The notes under the pieces are model-generated. The model searched no databases and was not told the DNA's origin. It was given only the letters and a program-made list of their open reading frames with translations. A stretch of 14,847 nucleotides of DNA, taken from the NCBI GenBank assembly GCA_944386315.1, contig CALXAS010000016.1, positions 1 through 14,847 of the forward strand, given 5' to 3'. The stretch is from an uncultured Clostridia bacterium. Its GTDB lineage: Bacteria > Bacillota > Clostridia > TANB77 > CAG-508. The first letter of the stretch is position 1; the number at the start of each line of letters is the position of its first letter. Shown in pieces: positions 1-6,784 of the stretch. The translations under genes and the position numbers were made by a program.

Positions 1-75
1 GTGATCCAGGAGGGATTCGAACCCCCGACCCACGGATTAGAAATCCGTTGCTCTATCCAGCTGAGCTACTGAACC
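1..75 (-). tRNA. tRNA-Arg (anticodon TCT)
   Basis: On the minus strand this folds as a complete cloverleaf. Acceptor GGTTCAG pairs with CTGGATC, the D arm carries AGCTGGATA, the anticodon stem is ACGGA/TCCGT around loop TTTCTAA, and the T arm holds TTCGAAT. The anticodon TCT reads AGA (and AGG), the dominant arginine codon in this AT-rich sequence. The discriminator is A. The first C of a CCA end is the first base of the window, so one or two 3' bases may lie outside it. It does not read CGG, which matters for the frameshift sites later in the window. Confidence 0.97.
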
Positions 76-86
76 ATGCATAAAGT

Positions 87-115
87 ATAATAGCACGATT
101 TAAAAGAAAAGTCAA
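87..115 (-). promoter_or_regulatory. Promoter of tRNA-Arg
   Basis: Read on the minus strand: -35 TTGACT (110-115), a 17-bp spacer, and -10 TATTAT (87-92) preceded by TGC, an extended -10. Transcription would start around 80, just before the mature tRNA 5' end at 75. The match to a sigma-A promoter is strong. Confidence 0.75.
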
Positions 116-143
116 TAAAAACAGTAAAAAAAATAAAAAAACA

Positions 144-172
144 TAGAAAAACACATAAAAGTACGCTATAAT
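144..172 (+). promoter_or_regulatory. Promoter candidate for the CmpB-like gene
   Basis: A perfect -10 TATAAT lies at 167-172. The -35 region at 144-149 (TAGAAA) is poor, so recognition would rest mainly on the -10 and the A-rich upstream tract. It is divergent from the tRNA promoter. Confidence 0.45.
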
Positions 173-231
173 GGATACTATAGAAAAAGATGAAGCAAAA
201 TTGGTGTCTTGAGAAAGGAGTGCCAACAAAA

Positions 232-945
232 GTGGAAAAAAACGAACTAAAACAAAAAAATAGTGTAGATTATCATATGATAATTTGGTATTTTTTGATA
301 TTTAGCATATTAGGCTTAATATTAGAAACCGTATATGGTTATCTTACAATGGGAAAGTGGGAGAGTAGAAAAGGATTAATAATAGGACCGTTTTGTCCTA
401 TTTATGGAGTAGGGGCTGTTATCTTTATTTTGTTACTCACAAGATATCAAGATAGTAAAATGAAATTATTTGTGCTAGGAGCATTTTTAGGAACGATAAT
501 AGAATATGTATTAAGTTATGGATTAGAAGCCTTATATGGTAATCGATTTTGGGATTATTCCTATACCAAATATCATTTAAACGGAAGAGTAAGTCTAATC
601 TATAGTGTTTTTTGGGGGTTACTAGCCGTTATATTAATAAAAGTTTTTAAGCCATGGATAGATAAGCAAGTCCAAAAAATAAAAGGAACCACAAAGAAAA
701 AATTAGAAATAGCCTTATATACATTTTTTGTCATCAATGCCATGTTAACGGTATGGGCAATTAATGGCTATACGAAAAGAGCTTATACAGCATACGAAAA
801 TAAAAATGGAATTTATGTAGAGGAAGAGAAATCAACAAAAATAAACGAAAGACTTTTTAACAATAACAGAATGGAAAGAATCTTCCCTAATTTGCGTATT
901 TATGATGAAGAAGGAAATGCTATTTTTATTAGAGATATATTATAA
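232..945 (+). CDS. CmpB-type putative ABC transporter permease, multi-pass membrane protein
   Basis: Integral membrane protein of the family labelled putative ABC-transporter type IV / CmpB (PF06541), common in Clostridia and of unproven function. Family hallmarks seen are an N-terminal WYFLIFSILG membrane segment, a GPFCPIYGVGA motif, FLGTIIEYVLS, and FWDYS after the third segment. About four hydrophobic helices fill the first two thirds and another lies near VINAMLTVWAING. The tail is charged. An in-frame ATG exists at 190 with no ribosome site. I prefer GTG at 232 because GAAAGGAG (213-220) sits 11 bases before it, giving 237 residues. It is monocistronic, facing the YhbY gene across a shared terminator. 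The family assignment is confident. The transport role is only a family label. Confidence 0.82.
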   Translation: MEKNELKQKNSVDYHMIIWYFLIFSILGLILETVYGYLTMGKWESRKGLIIGPFCPIYGVGAVIFILLLTRYQDSKMKLFVLGAFLGTIIEYVLSYGLEALYGNRFWDYSYTKYHLNGRVSLIYSVFWGLLAVILIKVFKPWIDKQVQKIKGTTKKKLEIALYTFFVINAMLTVWAINGYTKRAYTAYENKNGIYVEEEKSTKINERLFNNNRMERIFPNLRIYDEEGNAIFIRDIL

Positions 946-974
946 TACACAGTAAAATCAATAATAATAAAAGC

Positions 975-1015
975 CCCTTAAAGCAAAGGATAAACCAAGC
1001 TTTAAGGGTTTTATT
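975..1015. terminator. Bidirectional intrinsic terminator
   Basis: Perfect 10-bp inverted repeat CCCTTAAAGC (975-984) and GCTTTAAGGG (999-1008) with a 14-base loop. TTTTATTTT follows on the plus strand, and a T-rich run (complement of ataataataaaa) on the minus strand. It lies between convergent genes and can serve both. Confidence 0.85.
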
Positions 1016-1303
1016 TTAAGGAAGAACGATTTTGCTATTTTTTTTACGTGCGCGGTATAATGTAATTTTATTGCCCATCGTTTGTACTAATATAGCATTC
1101 GTTTTTTCTGCAATTTCCTCTCCCAAATTTCTTGTATTATCAGGAGCGGTCTCTAAAACAGATATTTTAATTAATTCTCTTGCTTCTAATGCATCATTAA
1201 TTTGTTCTACAAATACATCTGTGATGCCACTCTTTCCAATTTGGAAAATAGCATCTAAGCGAGAAGCAAGACTTCGTAAATAAGCACGTTGTTTACTAGT
1301 CAT
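1016..1303 (-). CDS. yhbY: YhbY-family RNA-binding protein (CRM domain)
   Basis: Small single-domain CRM protein of 95 residues, the usual size of the family. It begins MTSKQRAYLRSLA, the typical opening, and carries the IFQIGKSGIT segment corresponding to the conserved GKxG loop, followed by an alternating alpha/beta pattern ending in LYRARKK. YhbY proteins associate with pre-50S ribosomal subunits and bind RNA. I choose the ATG at 1303 rather than the in-frame ATG at 1315 because the latter overlaps the AAAGGA ribosome site. The start overlaps the last 8 bases of the upstream glycosyltransferase gene, suggesting translational coupling. Function is by family. Confidence 0.9.
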   Translation of the reverse strand: MTSKQRAYLRSLASRLDAIFQIGKSGITDVFVEQINDALEARELIKISVLETAPDNTRNLGEEIAEKTNAILVQTMGNKITLYRARKKNSKIVLP

Positions 1304-2453
1304 TTTTTTGCACATCCTTTCTTTTTACATCAGATAATAAAATTTTACAAATATCTTTGTTAGCATTTTTCTTTGCAATTTTTTTTGCGTTTTCTTTCAT
1401 CATAAGTAATTTTTCCGCATCATTTAATAATTCAGAAAATATTTTTTGCGGGTCATCTTCTTGTTTTAACCAAATAGCAGCTCCAGACTGCACCAAAAAC
1501 TCTGCATTTTCTTCTTCTTGACCAGGGATAGGGTTAATCACCACAATTGGCAAAGAAGAAGCTAAACTTTCACTAGAAGTAAGACCGCCAGGTTTCGTAA
1601 TGACAAAGTCAGAAATAGACATGAGTTCAGATACTTTATCTGTAAAAGGTAAAACTTTCACACTATCTTGCTTGTTAGTTTCTGCCACAATATCCTCAAA
1701 AGCCTTTTTCATTTTTTCATTTTTTCCAGCAATAGCAACTACTTGAACAGGATAAGAAATTGTGCAAAGTGCTTTTAGAACATTAATCGTTTTTTCTTTT
1801 CCTAACCCAAATTCTCCTCCACCAAAGAAAAGAGCGGTTTTCTTATTTTCCTTTAAGCCAAAACTTTGCAAAATTTCTGCTCTATCATAAGTAGCACAAA
1901 AACGTTTAGAAATAGGTATTCCACTCACAACAATAGAATCGGCATCCACACCAGAAGCAATCATTTGCTGTTTCATCACTTCGTTGGAAACAAAAAAGAA
2001 ATTCACATGTTCTTTTCCAATTAGCCATTGGTCATGAGGTGCAAAATCCGTCATAACTGTGGCCAAAACACAATTTGTTTTTTGTTTCTTTTTCAAATAA
2101 CTCGTCATTTGAGAACCAAAAGGATGTGTAGAAATGACGATGTCTGGTGAAAAACTACGGAATAACTTTGCTATTTTCACAGCCATAATTTTATTAGAAG
2201 TAGAGCTTACTTTAGAAAGCATTCCTTTGCTAGAATTTGTATATACCTTTTCCCACGCCCATGGGGCTTTTTTAGCCATTCCTCTGTAAGCAGCAGTCGT
2301 AATAGAATTTAAAGATTGACTAATATATTCTACGCAATCCAACATTTCTATTGTAACATCTGTATAATGGTCTTCTATATATTGTTTAATAGATTTTGCG
2401 GCAGATAAATGCCCACCTCCATAACTAGCATAAAAAATTAAAATTCTTTTCAT
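1296..2453 (-). CDS. MGDG synthase/UgtP-like glycosyltransferase (GT28 type)
   Basis: A 385-residue GT-B glycosyltransferase of the monogalactosyldiacylglycerol synthase / UgtP group, which moves a sugar from a nucleotide donor to diacylglycerol at the inner membrane face. The N-terminal half has ASYGGGHLSAAKS (residues 9-21), STHPFGSQM, and TDFAPHDQW. The C-terminal half has VVSGIPIS, FFGGGEFGLGK and the donor-site block KPGGLTSSESLASSLP followed by PIPGQEEENA, all typical of the family. The start is set at ATG 2453 (MKRILIFYASYGGG) with TGAGGGGA about 11 bases upstream. A longer in-frame ATG at 2534 would add 27 residues lying across the promoter and is unlikely. The acceptor and sugar cannot be read from the sequence. 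Related family members include MurG-like enzymes. Confidence 0.88.
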   Translation of the reverse strand: MKRILIFYASYGGGHLSAAKSIKQYIEDHYTDVTIEMLDCVEYISQSLNSITTAAYRGMAKKAPWAWEKVYTNSSKGMLSKVSSTSNKIMAVKIAKLFRSFSPDIVISTHPFGSQMTSYLKKKQKTNCVLATVMTDFAPHDQWLIGKEHVNFFFVSNEVMKQQMIASGVDADSIVVSGIPISKRFCATYDRAEILQSFGLKENKKTALFFGGGEFGLGKEKTINVLKALCTISYPVQVVAIAGKNEKMKKAFEDIVAETNKQDSVKVLPFTDKVSELMSISDFVITKPGGLTSSESLASSLPIVVINPIPGQEEENAEFLVQSGAAIWLKQEDDPQKIFSELLNDAEKLLMMKENAKKIAKKNANKDICKILLSDVKRKDVQKND

Positions 2454-2488
2454 CAATAATTCAATCCCCTCACAATTTTGATAGCAAC

Positions 2489-2517
2489 ATTGTAGCATAA
2501 AAAACGAGAAAAAACAA
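2489..2517 (-). promoter_or_regulatory. Promoter of the glycosyltransferase-yhbY operon
   Basis: On the minus strand: -35 TTGTTT (2512-2517), a 17-bp spacer, and -10 TACAAT (2489-2494) preceded by TGC (extended -10). It is placed about 30 bases before the ribosome site of the glycosyltransferase gene. It is back-to-back with the sleB promoter candidate. Confidence 0.6.
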
Positions 2518-2567
2518 AAAATTAAGAAAATCATCAGAAAATTTTTGAAAACAATGCAAACAAAAGC

Positions 2568-2596
2568 GTATAAAAACCAAAAAAAGATGCAAAATA
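2568..2596 (+). promoter_or_regulatory. Sigma-G-like promoter candidate for sleB-ypeB
   Basis: GTATA (2568-2572) fits the forespore -35 consensus GHATR known from Bacillus. After 17 bases comes CAAAATA (2590-2596), 6 of 7 to CATWMTA. Transcription would start near 2604, just before the ribosome site. SleB and YpeB are forespore-expressed in Bacillus, so context agrees. The sequence is AT-rich and chance matches are possible. Confidence 0.45.
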
Positions 2597-2632
2597 GTCT
2601 TAAAGGAAAAAAGAGAAAAAGGAGGTAACATT

Positions 2633-3106
2633 TTGAAAAGGAAAATTACCTTTATCGTAGTGATAGGAATAATAATGCTAGGAGTGGGAATTTATTGGTT
2701 ACAACAAGAAGATACAGGTGGTGTGCAAGCAGCATCACAATCTAGCAGTGCATCAGATTTGCAATTAATGGCAAGAGCGATTAATGGAGAAGCTAGAGGA
2801 GAACCCTATGAGGGACAAGTAGCAGTAGGTGCTGTTATCTTAAACCGTGTAAAAAGCTCACAGTTTCCTAATACAATAGCCGGTGTCATCTATCAATCCG
2901 GAGCATTTACAGCAGTGGCAGATGGGCAAATTAATGTACCCATAGCAGAAGGCTCCACCGTATTAAAAGCAGCGCAAGACGCGCTAAATGGATGGGATCC
3001 AACAGGAGGAGCTATTTATTATTTTAATCCAGATACTGCCACTAATAAATGGATTTGGTCAAGACCGGTTATCAAGACGATAGGAAAACACCGTTTTTGT
3101 AAATAA
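2633..3106 (+). CDS. sleB: SleB-type spore cortex-lytic enzyme
   Basis: Cell wall hydrolase of the SleB family (Hydrolase_2), a lytic transglycosylase that cleaves muramic-lactam-containing spore cortex peptidoglycan during germination. A signal/anchor helix spans residues 5-23. The catalytic domain runs from about 42 to 157 and contains ARAINGEARGE with the presumed catalytic Glu53, plus ILNRVKSSQFP, GAFTAVADGQIN, GWDPTGGAIYYFNP and the ending GKHRFCK. The start is TTG at 2633, fixed by GGAGG (2621-2625) seven bases upstream. At 157 residues it lacks the N-terminal peptidoglycan-binding domain found in Bacillus SleB and keeps only a short Ser-rich linker. It is followed after 23 bases by ypeB, the usual partner, so both are probably one transcript. 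Confidence 0.93.
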   Translation: MKRKITFIVVIGIIMLGVGIYWLQQEDTGGVQAASQSSSASDLQLMARAINGEARGEPYEGQVAVGAVILNRVKSSQFPNTIAGVIYQSGAFTAVADGQINVPIAEGSTVLKAAQDALNGWDPTGGAIYYFNPDTATNKWIWSRPVIKTIGKHRFCK

Positions 3107-3129
3107 ATAAAAAGAAAGTAGGAGAGAAA

Positions 3130-4539
3130 ATGGGAAAAATTAGAGAAAAAGTATATGATTGGAAAAATCGATTAAAAGATAGACATATGCTAACATTAGT
3201 GGTAGTGTTAGTTGCGGTTATTGCAGCCTTAGGAATTTATACGTATAAAAGAGAAAGAGATTATAGGCAATTATCCGAAAATGAATATAATATGGCATTT
3301 TATGAATTAGTGGATTATGTACAAAATGTAGAGACATATTTAGCAAAATCTTTAATTTCTAGTACGCCAGAGCATGGAGCAGAAACCCTAACACATGTAT
3401 GGAGAGAAGCAAACTTAGCACAGAGTTATTTGGCAAGATTGCCAATTGGCTCACAAGAACTAGCCAATACCAATAAATTTTTAAATCAAGTAAGTGATTA
3501 TAGTTTCACACTTTCCAGAAAAAATATCTATAACGAACCATTAACACAAGAAGATTTAGATAATTTAAAAGAACTACATGATTATAGCGTAGAATTAGAA
3601 AATACACTAAATCAATTGTCAGCAGATATGAATGATGGAAGAATTAAGTGGGGAGAATTAGCTCAAAAAGGAAGTAGTGTATTCGCCACAGAAGTAAGCA
3701 ATATATCACAAGACAGTTTTAGTAGCTTAGAAGAAAACTTTCATGAATATTCTGGACTAATTTATGATGGAGCCTACTCAGAACATTTAACATCTGCCGA
3801 GAAAAAAGGATTAACAGGAGAAGATATCAATGAAGAACAAGCTAAACAAGTAGCTATACAGTTTATAGGACAGGATAAAATCAAGCAAATAGAATCTACT
3901 GGATTATCCGCCAACACAGATATGCCATGTTTTGACTTTAGTGTGCAATTAAATAGTGAAAAAGACGAAGACAATAGAGCAACGATATCTATTACACAAA
4001 AAGGTGGACATGTCGTATTTATGAATTACAATAGAACCGTAGAAGCGGAAACTATTTCTCAAGAAAGAGCTAATGAAATAGGAAAAGAGTTTTTGGCACA
4101 AAAAGGATATCCTAATATGAAAGCAACCTACTATTTAAAACAAGAAGGAATAGTTACTATCAACTATGCTTATGAGCAACAAACACAAAACGGAAGCGTA
4201 GTCATGTATCCAGATTTAATCAAATTAAAAATAGCCTTAGATACAGGAGAAGTCATTGGAATAGAAACAACAGGATATTTAAATAATCACACAGAAAGGT
4301 CTTTGGCAGATATAAAAATTAGTAAAGAGCAGGCAAAACAAAATCTAAATTCGAGTTTAGAAATTACGGCAGAGAGTTTAGCAGTGATACCTACAGAATT
4401 TCAAACAGAAATCTTTTGTTGGGAATTTAAGGGAAAAGTGGATGATACAGAATTTTTAGTATATATTAACTGTGAAACAGGAAAAGAAGAAGATATTTTA
4501 GTCATAAAAGATACGCCAAATGGCACACTTACCATGTAG
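3130..4539 (+). CDS. ypeB: Germination protein YpeB
   Basis: Membrane-anchored partner of SleB, needed in Bacillus for SleB stability and its location in the spore. It has one N-terminal transmembrane helix (about residues 20-38, LTLVVVLVAVIAALGIY), then a helical extracytoplasmic domain starting YRQLSENEYNMAFYELVDYVQNVE in family style. After that come PepSY-type repeats, visible as NEEQAKQVAIQFIG (about 233), SQERANEIGKEFLAQKGYP (about 307) and SKEQAKQNLN (about 397). The length of 469 residues is normal. AGGAG lies just ahead of the ATG. No intrinsic terminator is evident after the stop, so transcription could run on into the spore protein gene downstream. Confidence 0.95.
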   Translation: MGKIREKVYDWKNRLKDRHMLTLVVVLVAVIAALGIYTYKRERDYRQLSENEYNMAFYELVDYVQNVETYLAKSLISSTPEHGAETLTHVWREANLAQSYLARLPIGSQELANTNKFLNQVSDYSFTLSRKNIYNEPLTQEDLDNLKELHDYSVELENTLNQLSADMNDGRIKWGELAQKGSSVFATEVSNISQDSFSSLEENFHEYSGLIYDGAYSEHLTSAEKKGLTGEDINEEQAKQVAIQFIGQDKIKQIESTGLSANTDMPCFDFSVQLNSEKDEDNRATISITQKGGHVVFMNYNRTVEAETISQERANEIGKEFLAQKGYPNMKATYYLKQEGIVTINYAYEQQTQNGSVVMYPDLIKLKIALDTGEVIGIETTGYLNNHTERSLADIKISKEQAKQNLNSSLEITAESLAVIPTEFQTEIFCWEFKGKVDDTEFLVYINCETGKEEDILVIKDTPNGTLTM

Positions 4540-4552
4540 AAAAAAATTGCCA

Positions 4553-4581
4553 ACATATTTTCTACGAAGTAAACCATACTA
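4553..4581 (+). promoter_or_regulatory. Sigma-G-like promoter candidate for the SASP gene
   Basis: CATACTA (4575-4581) is a perfect fit to the forespore -10 consensus CATWMTA. ACATA (4553-4557), 17 bases upstream, matches 4 of 5 of GHATR. The spacing equals that of the sleB candidate. The 5' leader would be about 97 bases. A second, weaker alternative is CATACAAAT at 4628-4636. Confidence 0.45.
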
Positions 4582-4684
4582 AAGATAGAAGAACAATTCT
4601 AAACAAAGTTGTTACTGCTTAAATAAGCATACAAATAAAAATTAAAAAAAAGAAAAGTTCTTCGTAAATGAGGAGGTAAATACT

Positions 4685-4861
4685 ATGTCTGGAAACAAAC
4701 ATAATATTATGTCTGAAAATTTAAAAGAGGAAATTGCAAAAGAACTTGGTGTGTATGAAGTAGTGAAGCGAGACGGAGGATGGGGAAATGTATCCTCACA
4801 AACCTGCGGGAATATCGTTTCCAAAGCAATAGAAATTGCGAATAGAAGTGTAGAAAAATAG
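4685..4861 (+). CDS. Small acid-soluble spore protein, alpha/beta type (58 aa)
   Basis: Short gene coding a DNA-binding spore protein that coats and protects forespore DNA and is degraded at germination. The first conserved block is LKEEIAKELGVYEVV (residues 13-27), where alpha/beta SASPs carry the GPR protease site. The second is GGWGNVSSQTCGNIVSKAIE (residues 31-50), matching the family's GxWGxLTSRxxGxxGG-like segment, with clostridial deviations. The start ATG 4685 follows AGGAGG (4671-4676) at eight bases. An internal ATG at residue 9 exists but lacks its own ribosome site. Its position after sleB-ypeB makes a sporulation locus. The gene is shorter than 60 codons and easily missed. Family identity is good, though divergent from Bacillus SspA/SspB. 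Confidence 0.88.
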   Translation: MSGNKHNIMSENLKEEIAKELGVYEVVKRDGGWGNVSSQTCGNIVSKAIEIANRSVEK

Positions 4862-4930
4862 TTGCGTCGGAAGGTCTGTTAGTAGTGGCTGCCAACAGAG
4901 ACAAAAATTTAAGCACAAAATTTTGACACA

Positions 4931-4985
4931 AAAAAGAAGAGAAGATTTTTAGGGTTAATTCTGAATTTTCTCTTCTTTTTTTCGA
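4931..4985 (+). terminator. Intrinsic terminator after the SASP gene
   Basis: A 13-bp inverted repeat, AAAAAGAAGAGAA (4931-4943) with TTCTCTTCTTTTT (4968-4980), runs straight into a T tract to 4982. The loop is 24 bases. The minus-strand XRE gene ends 40 bases beyond, so it could also stop that transcript. A smaller hairpin (CTGTT/AACAG) lies at about 4877-4901. Confidence 0.7.
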
Positions 4986-5025
4986 AAATCATAAATTTTA
5001 TAAAGTTAAAAATAACTACAAATAA

Positions 5026-5262
5026 TTATAAATGTAAATTATTTAATTCTAAATTTAAGATATCCTTGATGGCTAACAATTCATAATCTCTAATTAATCT
5101 TTTTCCAGCTTCTATTTTTGAAATATCATTTTTTCCAATATTAATGCCCATTAATTGCATCTTGGAGGCTAACACATTTTGAGAAAAATGACAAGCCTTG
5201 CGTTTTTCCGCAATTAATTCTCCTAAAAAATTAGCTTTTTCCTTGTATTTGTTACTTTTCAA
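5026..5262 (-). CDS. XRE-family helix-turn-helix regulator
   Basis: Small Cro/C1-type DNA-binding protein, essentially one HTH domain. It has LGELIAEKRKACHFSQNVLA (first helices), an insertion around MQLMGINIGKN, and DISKIEAGKRLIRDYELLAIKDIL, a standard recognition-helix and helix 4-5 pattern. I place the start at TTG 5262, giving 78 residues, because AAGGAGA lies 10 bases upstream. In-frame ATGs further upstream (for example 5337) would put translation through the plus-strand promoter region and lack a good ribosome site. It is divergent from the prepilin-leader gene and sits beside paired direct repeats, so it may control that promoter and itself. No dimerisation or sensor domain is present. 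The target is inferred from position only. Confidence 0.82.
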   Translation of the reverse strand: MKSNKYKEKANFLGELIAEKRKACHFSQNVLASKMQLMGINIGKNDISKIEAGKRLIRDYELLAIKDILNLELNNLHL

Positions 5263-5282
5263 ATTTTTATTCTCCTTCCATA

Positions 5283-5311
5283 TTGACATCTCATTAGAAG
5301 CATGATAATAT
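5283..5311 (+). promoter_or_regulatory. Strong sigma-A promoter for the prepilin-leader gene
   Basis: A consensus -35 TTGACA (5283-5288), a 17-bp spacer, and -10 TAATAT (5306-5311) with upstream TGA (extended -10). This is among the best promoter matches in the window. It lies between the XRE gene and the leader gene at 5392, giving a leader of about 75 bases. One copy of a direct repeat overlaps the -35/spacer and the other lies at about +10 to +25. Confidence 0.75.
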
Positions 5312-5343
5312 TTCCATAAACAAAAATGACACTTCATTAGAAG
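5285..5343. repeat. Pair of 16-bp direct repeats, candidate operator
   Basis: GACATCTCATTAGAAG (5285-5300) and GACACTTCATTAGAAG (5328-5343) match at 14 of 16 positions, with the last ten identical. They are 43 bp apart, close to four helical turns. One overlaps the -35 and spacer of the promoter and the other the early transcribed region. They adjoin the XRE gene, which suggests an operator for that repressor (inference). Confidence 0.55.
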
Positions 5344-5391
5344 TTTTTGCGCATAAAAAACGAATGAAATAGGGAAGGAGAGAAAATACGA

Positions 5392-6604
5392 ATGAGAAAA
5401 GCATTAAAAGAAAGTCGGAATTACACTAATAGCTTTAGTGGTAAGTATTATTGTCCTAATTATTTTAGCGGGTGTATCTATAGCTATGCTAGTAGGAGAA
5501 AATGGAATTATTACACAAGCACAAAGAGCGGCACAAGAGACTGAACAAGCACAAATAGAAGAACAAAGAAAATTAGCTATGTTAGAGGCAAGTGTACATT
5601 TAGAGGAGTATGAATATACAGATGCAAATGGAGAAAAAGTAAACATACCAGCTCAATGTGCAGTATCCAAAGTAGAAGGTGAAAACACACTGGAAAATGG
5701 TTTGGTAATAATAGACATTAATGGAAATGAGTGGGTATGGATAGAAGTACCAAAATCTGAAATGCCAGATGGATTAAGATTTGAAAATGAAACAGATTAT
5801 ACAACCTTAGAAACAGCATTACAGACGTATGTAAATATTTATAGAGGGGCATCTGTAGATGAGTGGTATTCAGAAGAACAACATGGATTTGCAAGTGCAG
5901 AAGAGTATAATAATTTAAAGCAGAAGATGTTAGAGAGTATATATATAAATGGTGGATTTTATATAGGAAGGTATGAAGTCGGTTCATTCGACAGTCCAGT
6001 AACATCAGAAGACACAACAAGAACAGCAGTAATACAAAAAGGAGCATATCCATATAATTATGTGACATGTAAGCAAGCAGAAGAATTATCAGAAGGATTA
6101 GCAATAGGTGAGAAAATAAGTAGTTTAATGTTTGGAATACAGTGGGATTTAGCATTAAAATATTTAGAAATAAATGCAGATTGGGATACTTCAAATGAAG
6201 CATCATATTATTTAAAAAGTAATTCTAGTGCATGGGGAAATTATCGAGATATAGAATTTACAGTAGAACAAGATAATAAATATGCAATATATAGTAATTC
6301 TAGTTTAGGTGAATGGGCTAATGTGCCAGTAAATTATATCAAACCAATATACGATTCGAATGAAAATGGAGTGTTATTATCAACAGGAGCAACAGATAGA
6401 AATAGTAAAATGAATATATATGACTTAGCAGGAAATGTCTTTGAATGGACGTTGGAGAGAAGCAGTACTAATGCCGATTACCCATGTGTTGGTAGAGGAG
6501 GATATTACTGCAATACAGGTTCTATAGCTCCAGCTTCTAACCGTTACCGTTACAGTACATCATATAATACCAATGACTTTGGTTTCCGAACAGCTTTATA
6601 TTAA
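5392..6604 (+). CDS. Prepilin-leader surface protein with FGE/C-type-lectin-like domain; +1 shift at CGGA needed
   Basis: The start ATG 5392 follows GGAAGGAG. Eight codons later an in-frame CGG (5416-5418) precedes a premature stop. Skipping one C gives MRKALKES-GITLIALVV and a 403-residue protein. Without recoding, only a leaderless frame from GTG 5438 remains. The product has a class III (prepilin-type) leader with GITLIALVV and a hydrophobic helix, then LVGENGIITQAQRA, as in many Clostridia surface proteins. The pilin Glu+5 is replaced by Ala. Next come NGNEWVWIEVPKSEMP and an FGE-sulfatase/C-type-lectin-fold domain: GGFYIGRYEV (about 188), DLAGNVFEWT (about 344), GRGGYY (about 367) and a C-terminal FGFR. 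The last 45 codons are richer in C-ending codons than the rest, as in variable regions of diversity-generating retroelement targets. No reverse transcriptase is in this window. It is likely exported or assembled at the surface (inference). Confidence 0.75.
5416..5419 (+). other. Frameshift/recoding site 1: AGT CGG A
   Basis: In the leader frame from ATG 5392 the ninth codon is CGG, followed by A. Dropping the C gives GGA and restores GITLIALVV. This is the same leader as the sister protein at 8638, which reads GGA directly at this place. Confidence 0.75.
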
Positions 6605-6784
6605 AATATTTTGATAATATTCTATTTAAGTCGGATTCTAAGCAAGACACAGAGAAAAAAGTCGAAAATTATGGAAATAAGTTACCACTAAAAAGCAAAA
6701 ATAAAGAAAAGATATAATCCTCCTAGTATAATAATGTTAAGTTAAATTTCTTAACCTAACATTATTATACTAGGAGGATAAATT
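6605..6784 (+). promoter_or_regulatory. Cassette A: leader region with TATAAT and 63-bp near-palindrome over the ribosome site
   Basis: After the upstream stop comes a 45-base block (6664-6708) repeated exactly at 8529-8573. TATAAT follows at 6713-6718, then a 23-bp perfect inverted repeat (6717-6739 with 6757-6779) extended by five more pairs around a five-base loop. The right arm holds GGAGGAT, the Shine-Dalgarno sequence, paired with ATCCTCC. No good -35 is visible at 17 bp. The ATG at 6785 opens only four codons, so the gene once served by this cassette appears degraded. Confidence 0.6.
6664..6708 (+). repeat. 45-bp exact repeat, copy A
   Basis: Identical to 8529-8573 (copy B, 1865 bases downstream). 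It begins GAAAATTATGGAAATAAG and ends AATAAAGAA. A diverged version lies at about 10157-10193 (AACTTACCAGTAAAAAAGC). Direct repeats of this kind could recombine and delete the ATPase gene between them. Confidence 0.85.

Noticed and set aside
5718..6206. Minus-strand 162-residue frame
   Set aside because: Leu/His/Tyr-rich composition typical of the reverse complement of an AT-rich gene. It is antisense to the lectin-like protein.
5438..6604. Treating GTG 5438 as the true start of the lectin-like protein
   Set aside because: It has no ribosome site and would lose the basic leader. ATG 5392 has a strong ribosome site and joins by a one-base shift.
6683..6718. Fully confident sigma-A promoters in cassettes A-C
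   Set aside because: TATAAT is perfect in each copy but no -35 at 16-18 bp is shared, so the promoter role is given only moderate confidence.
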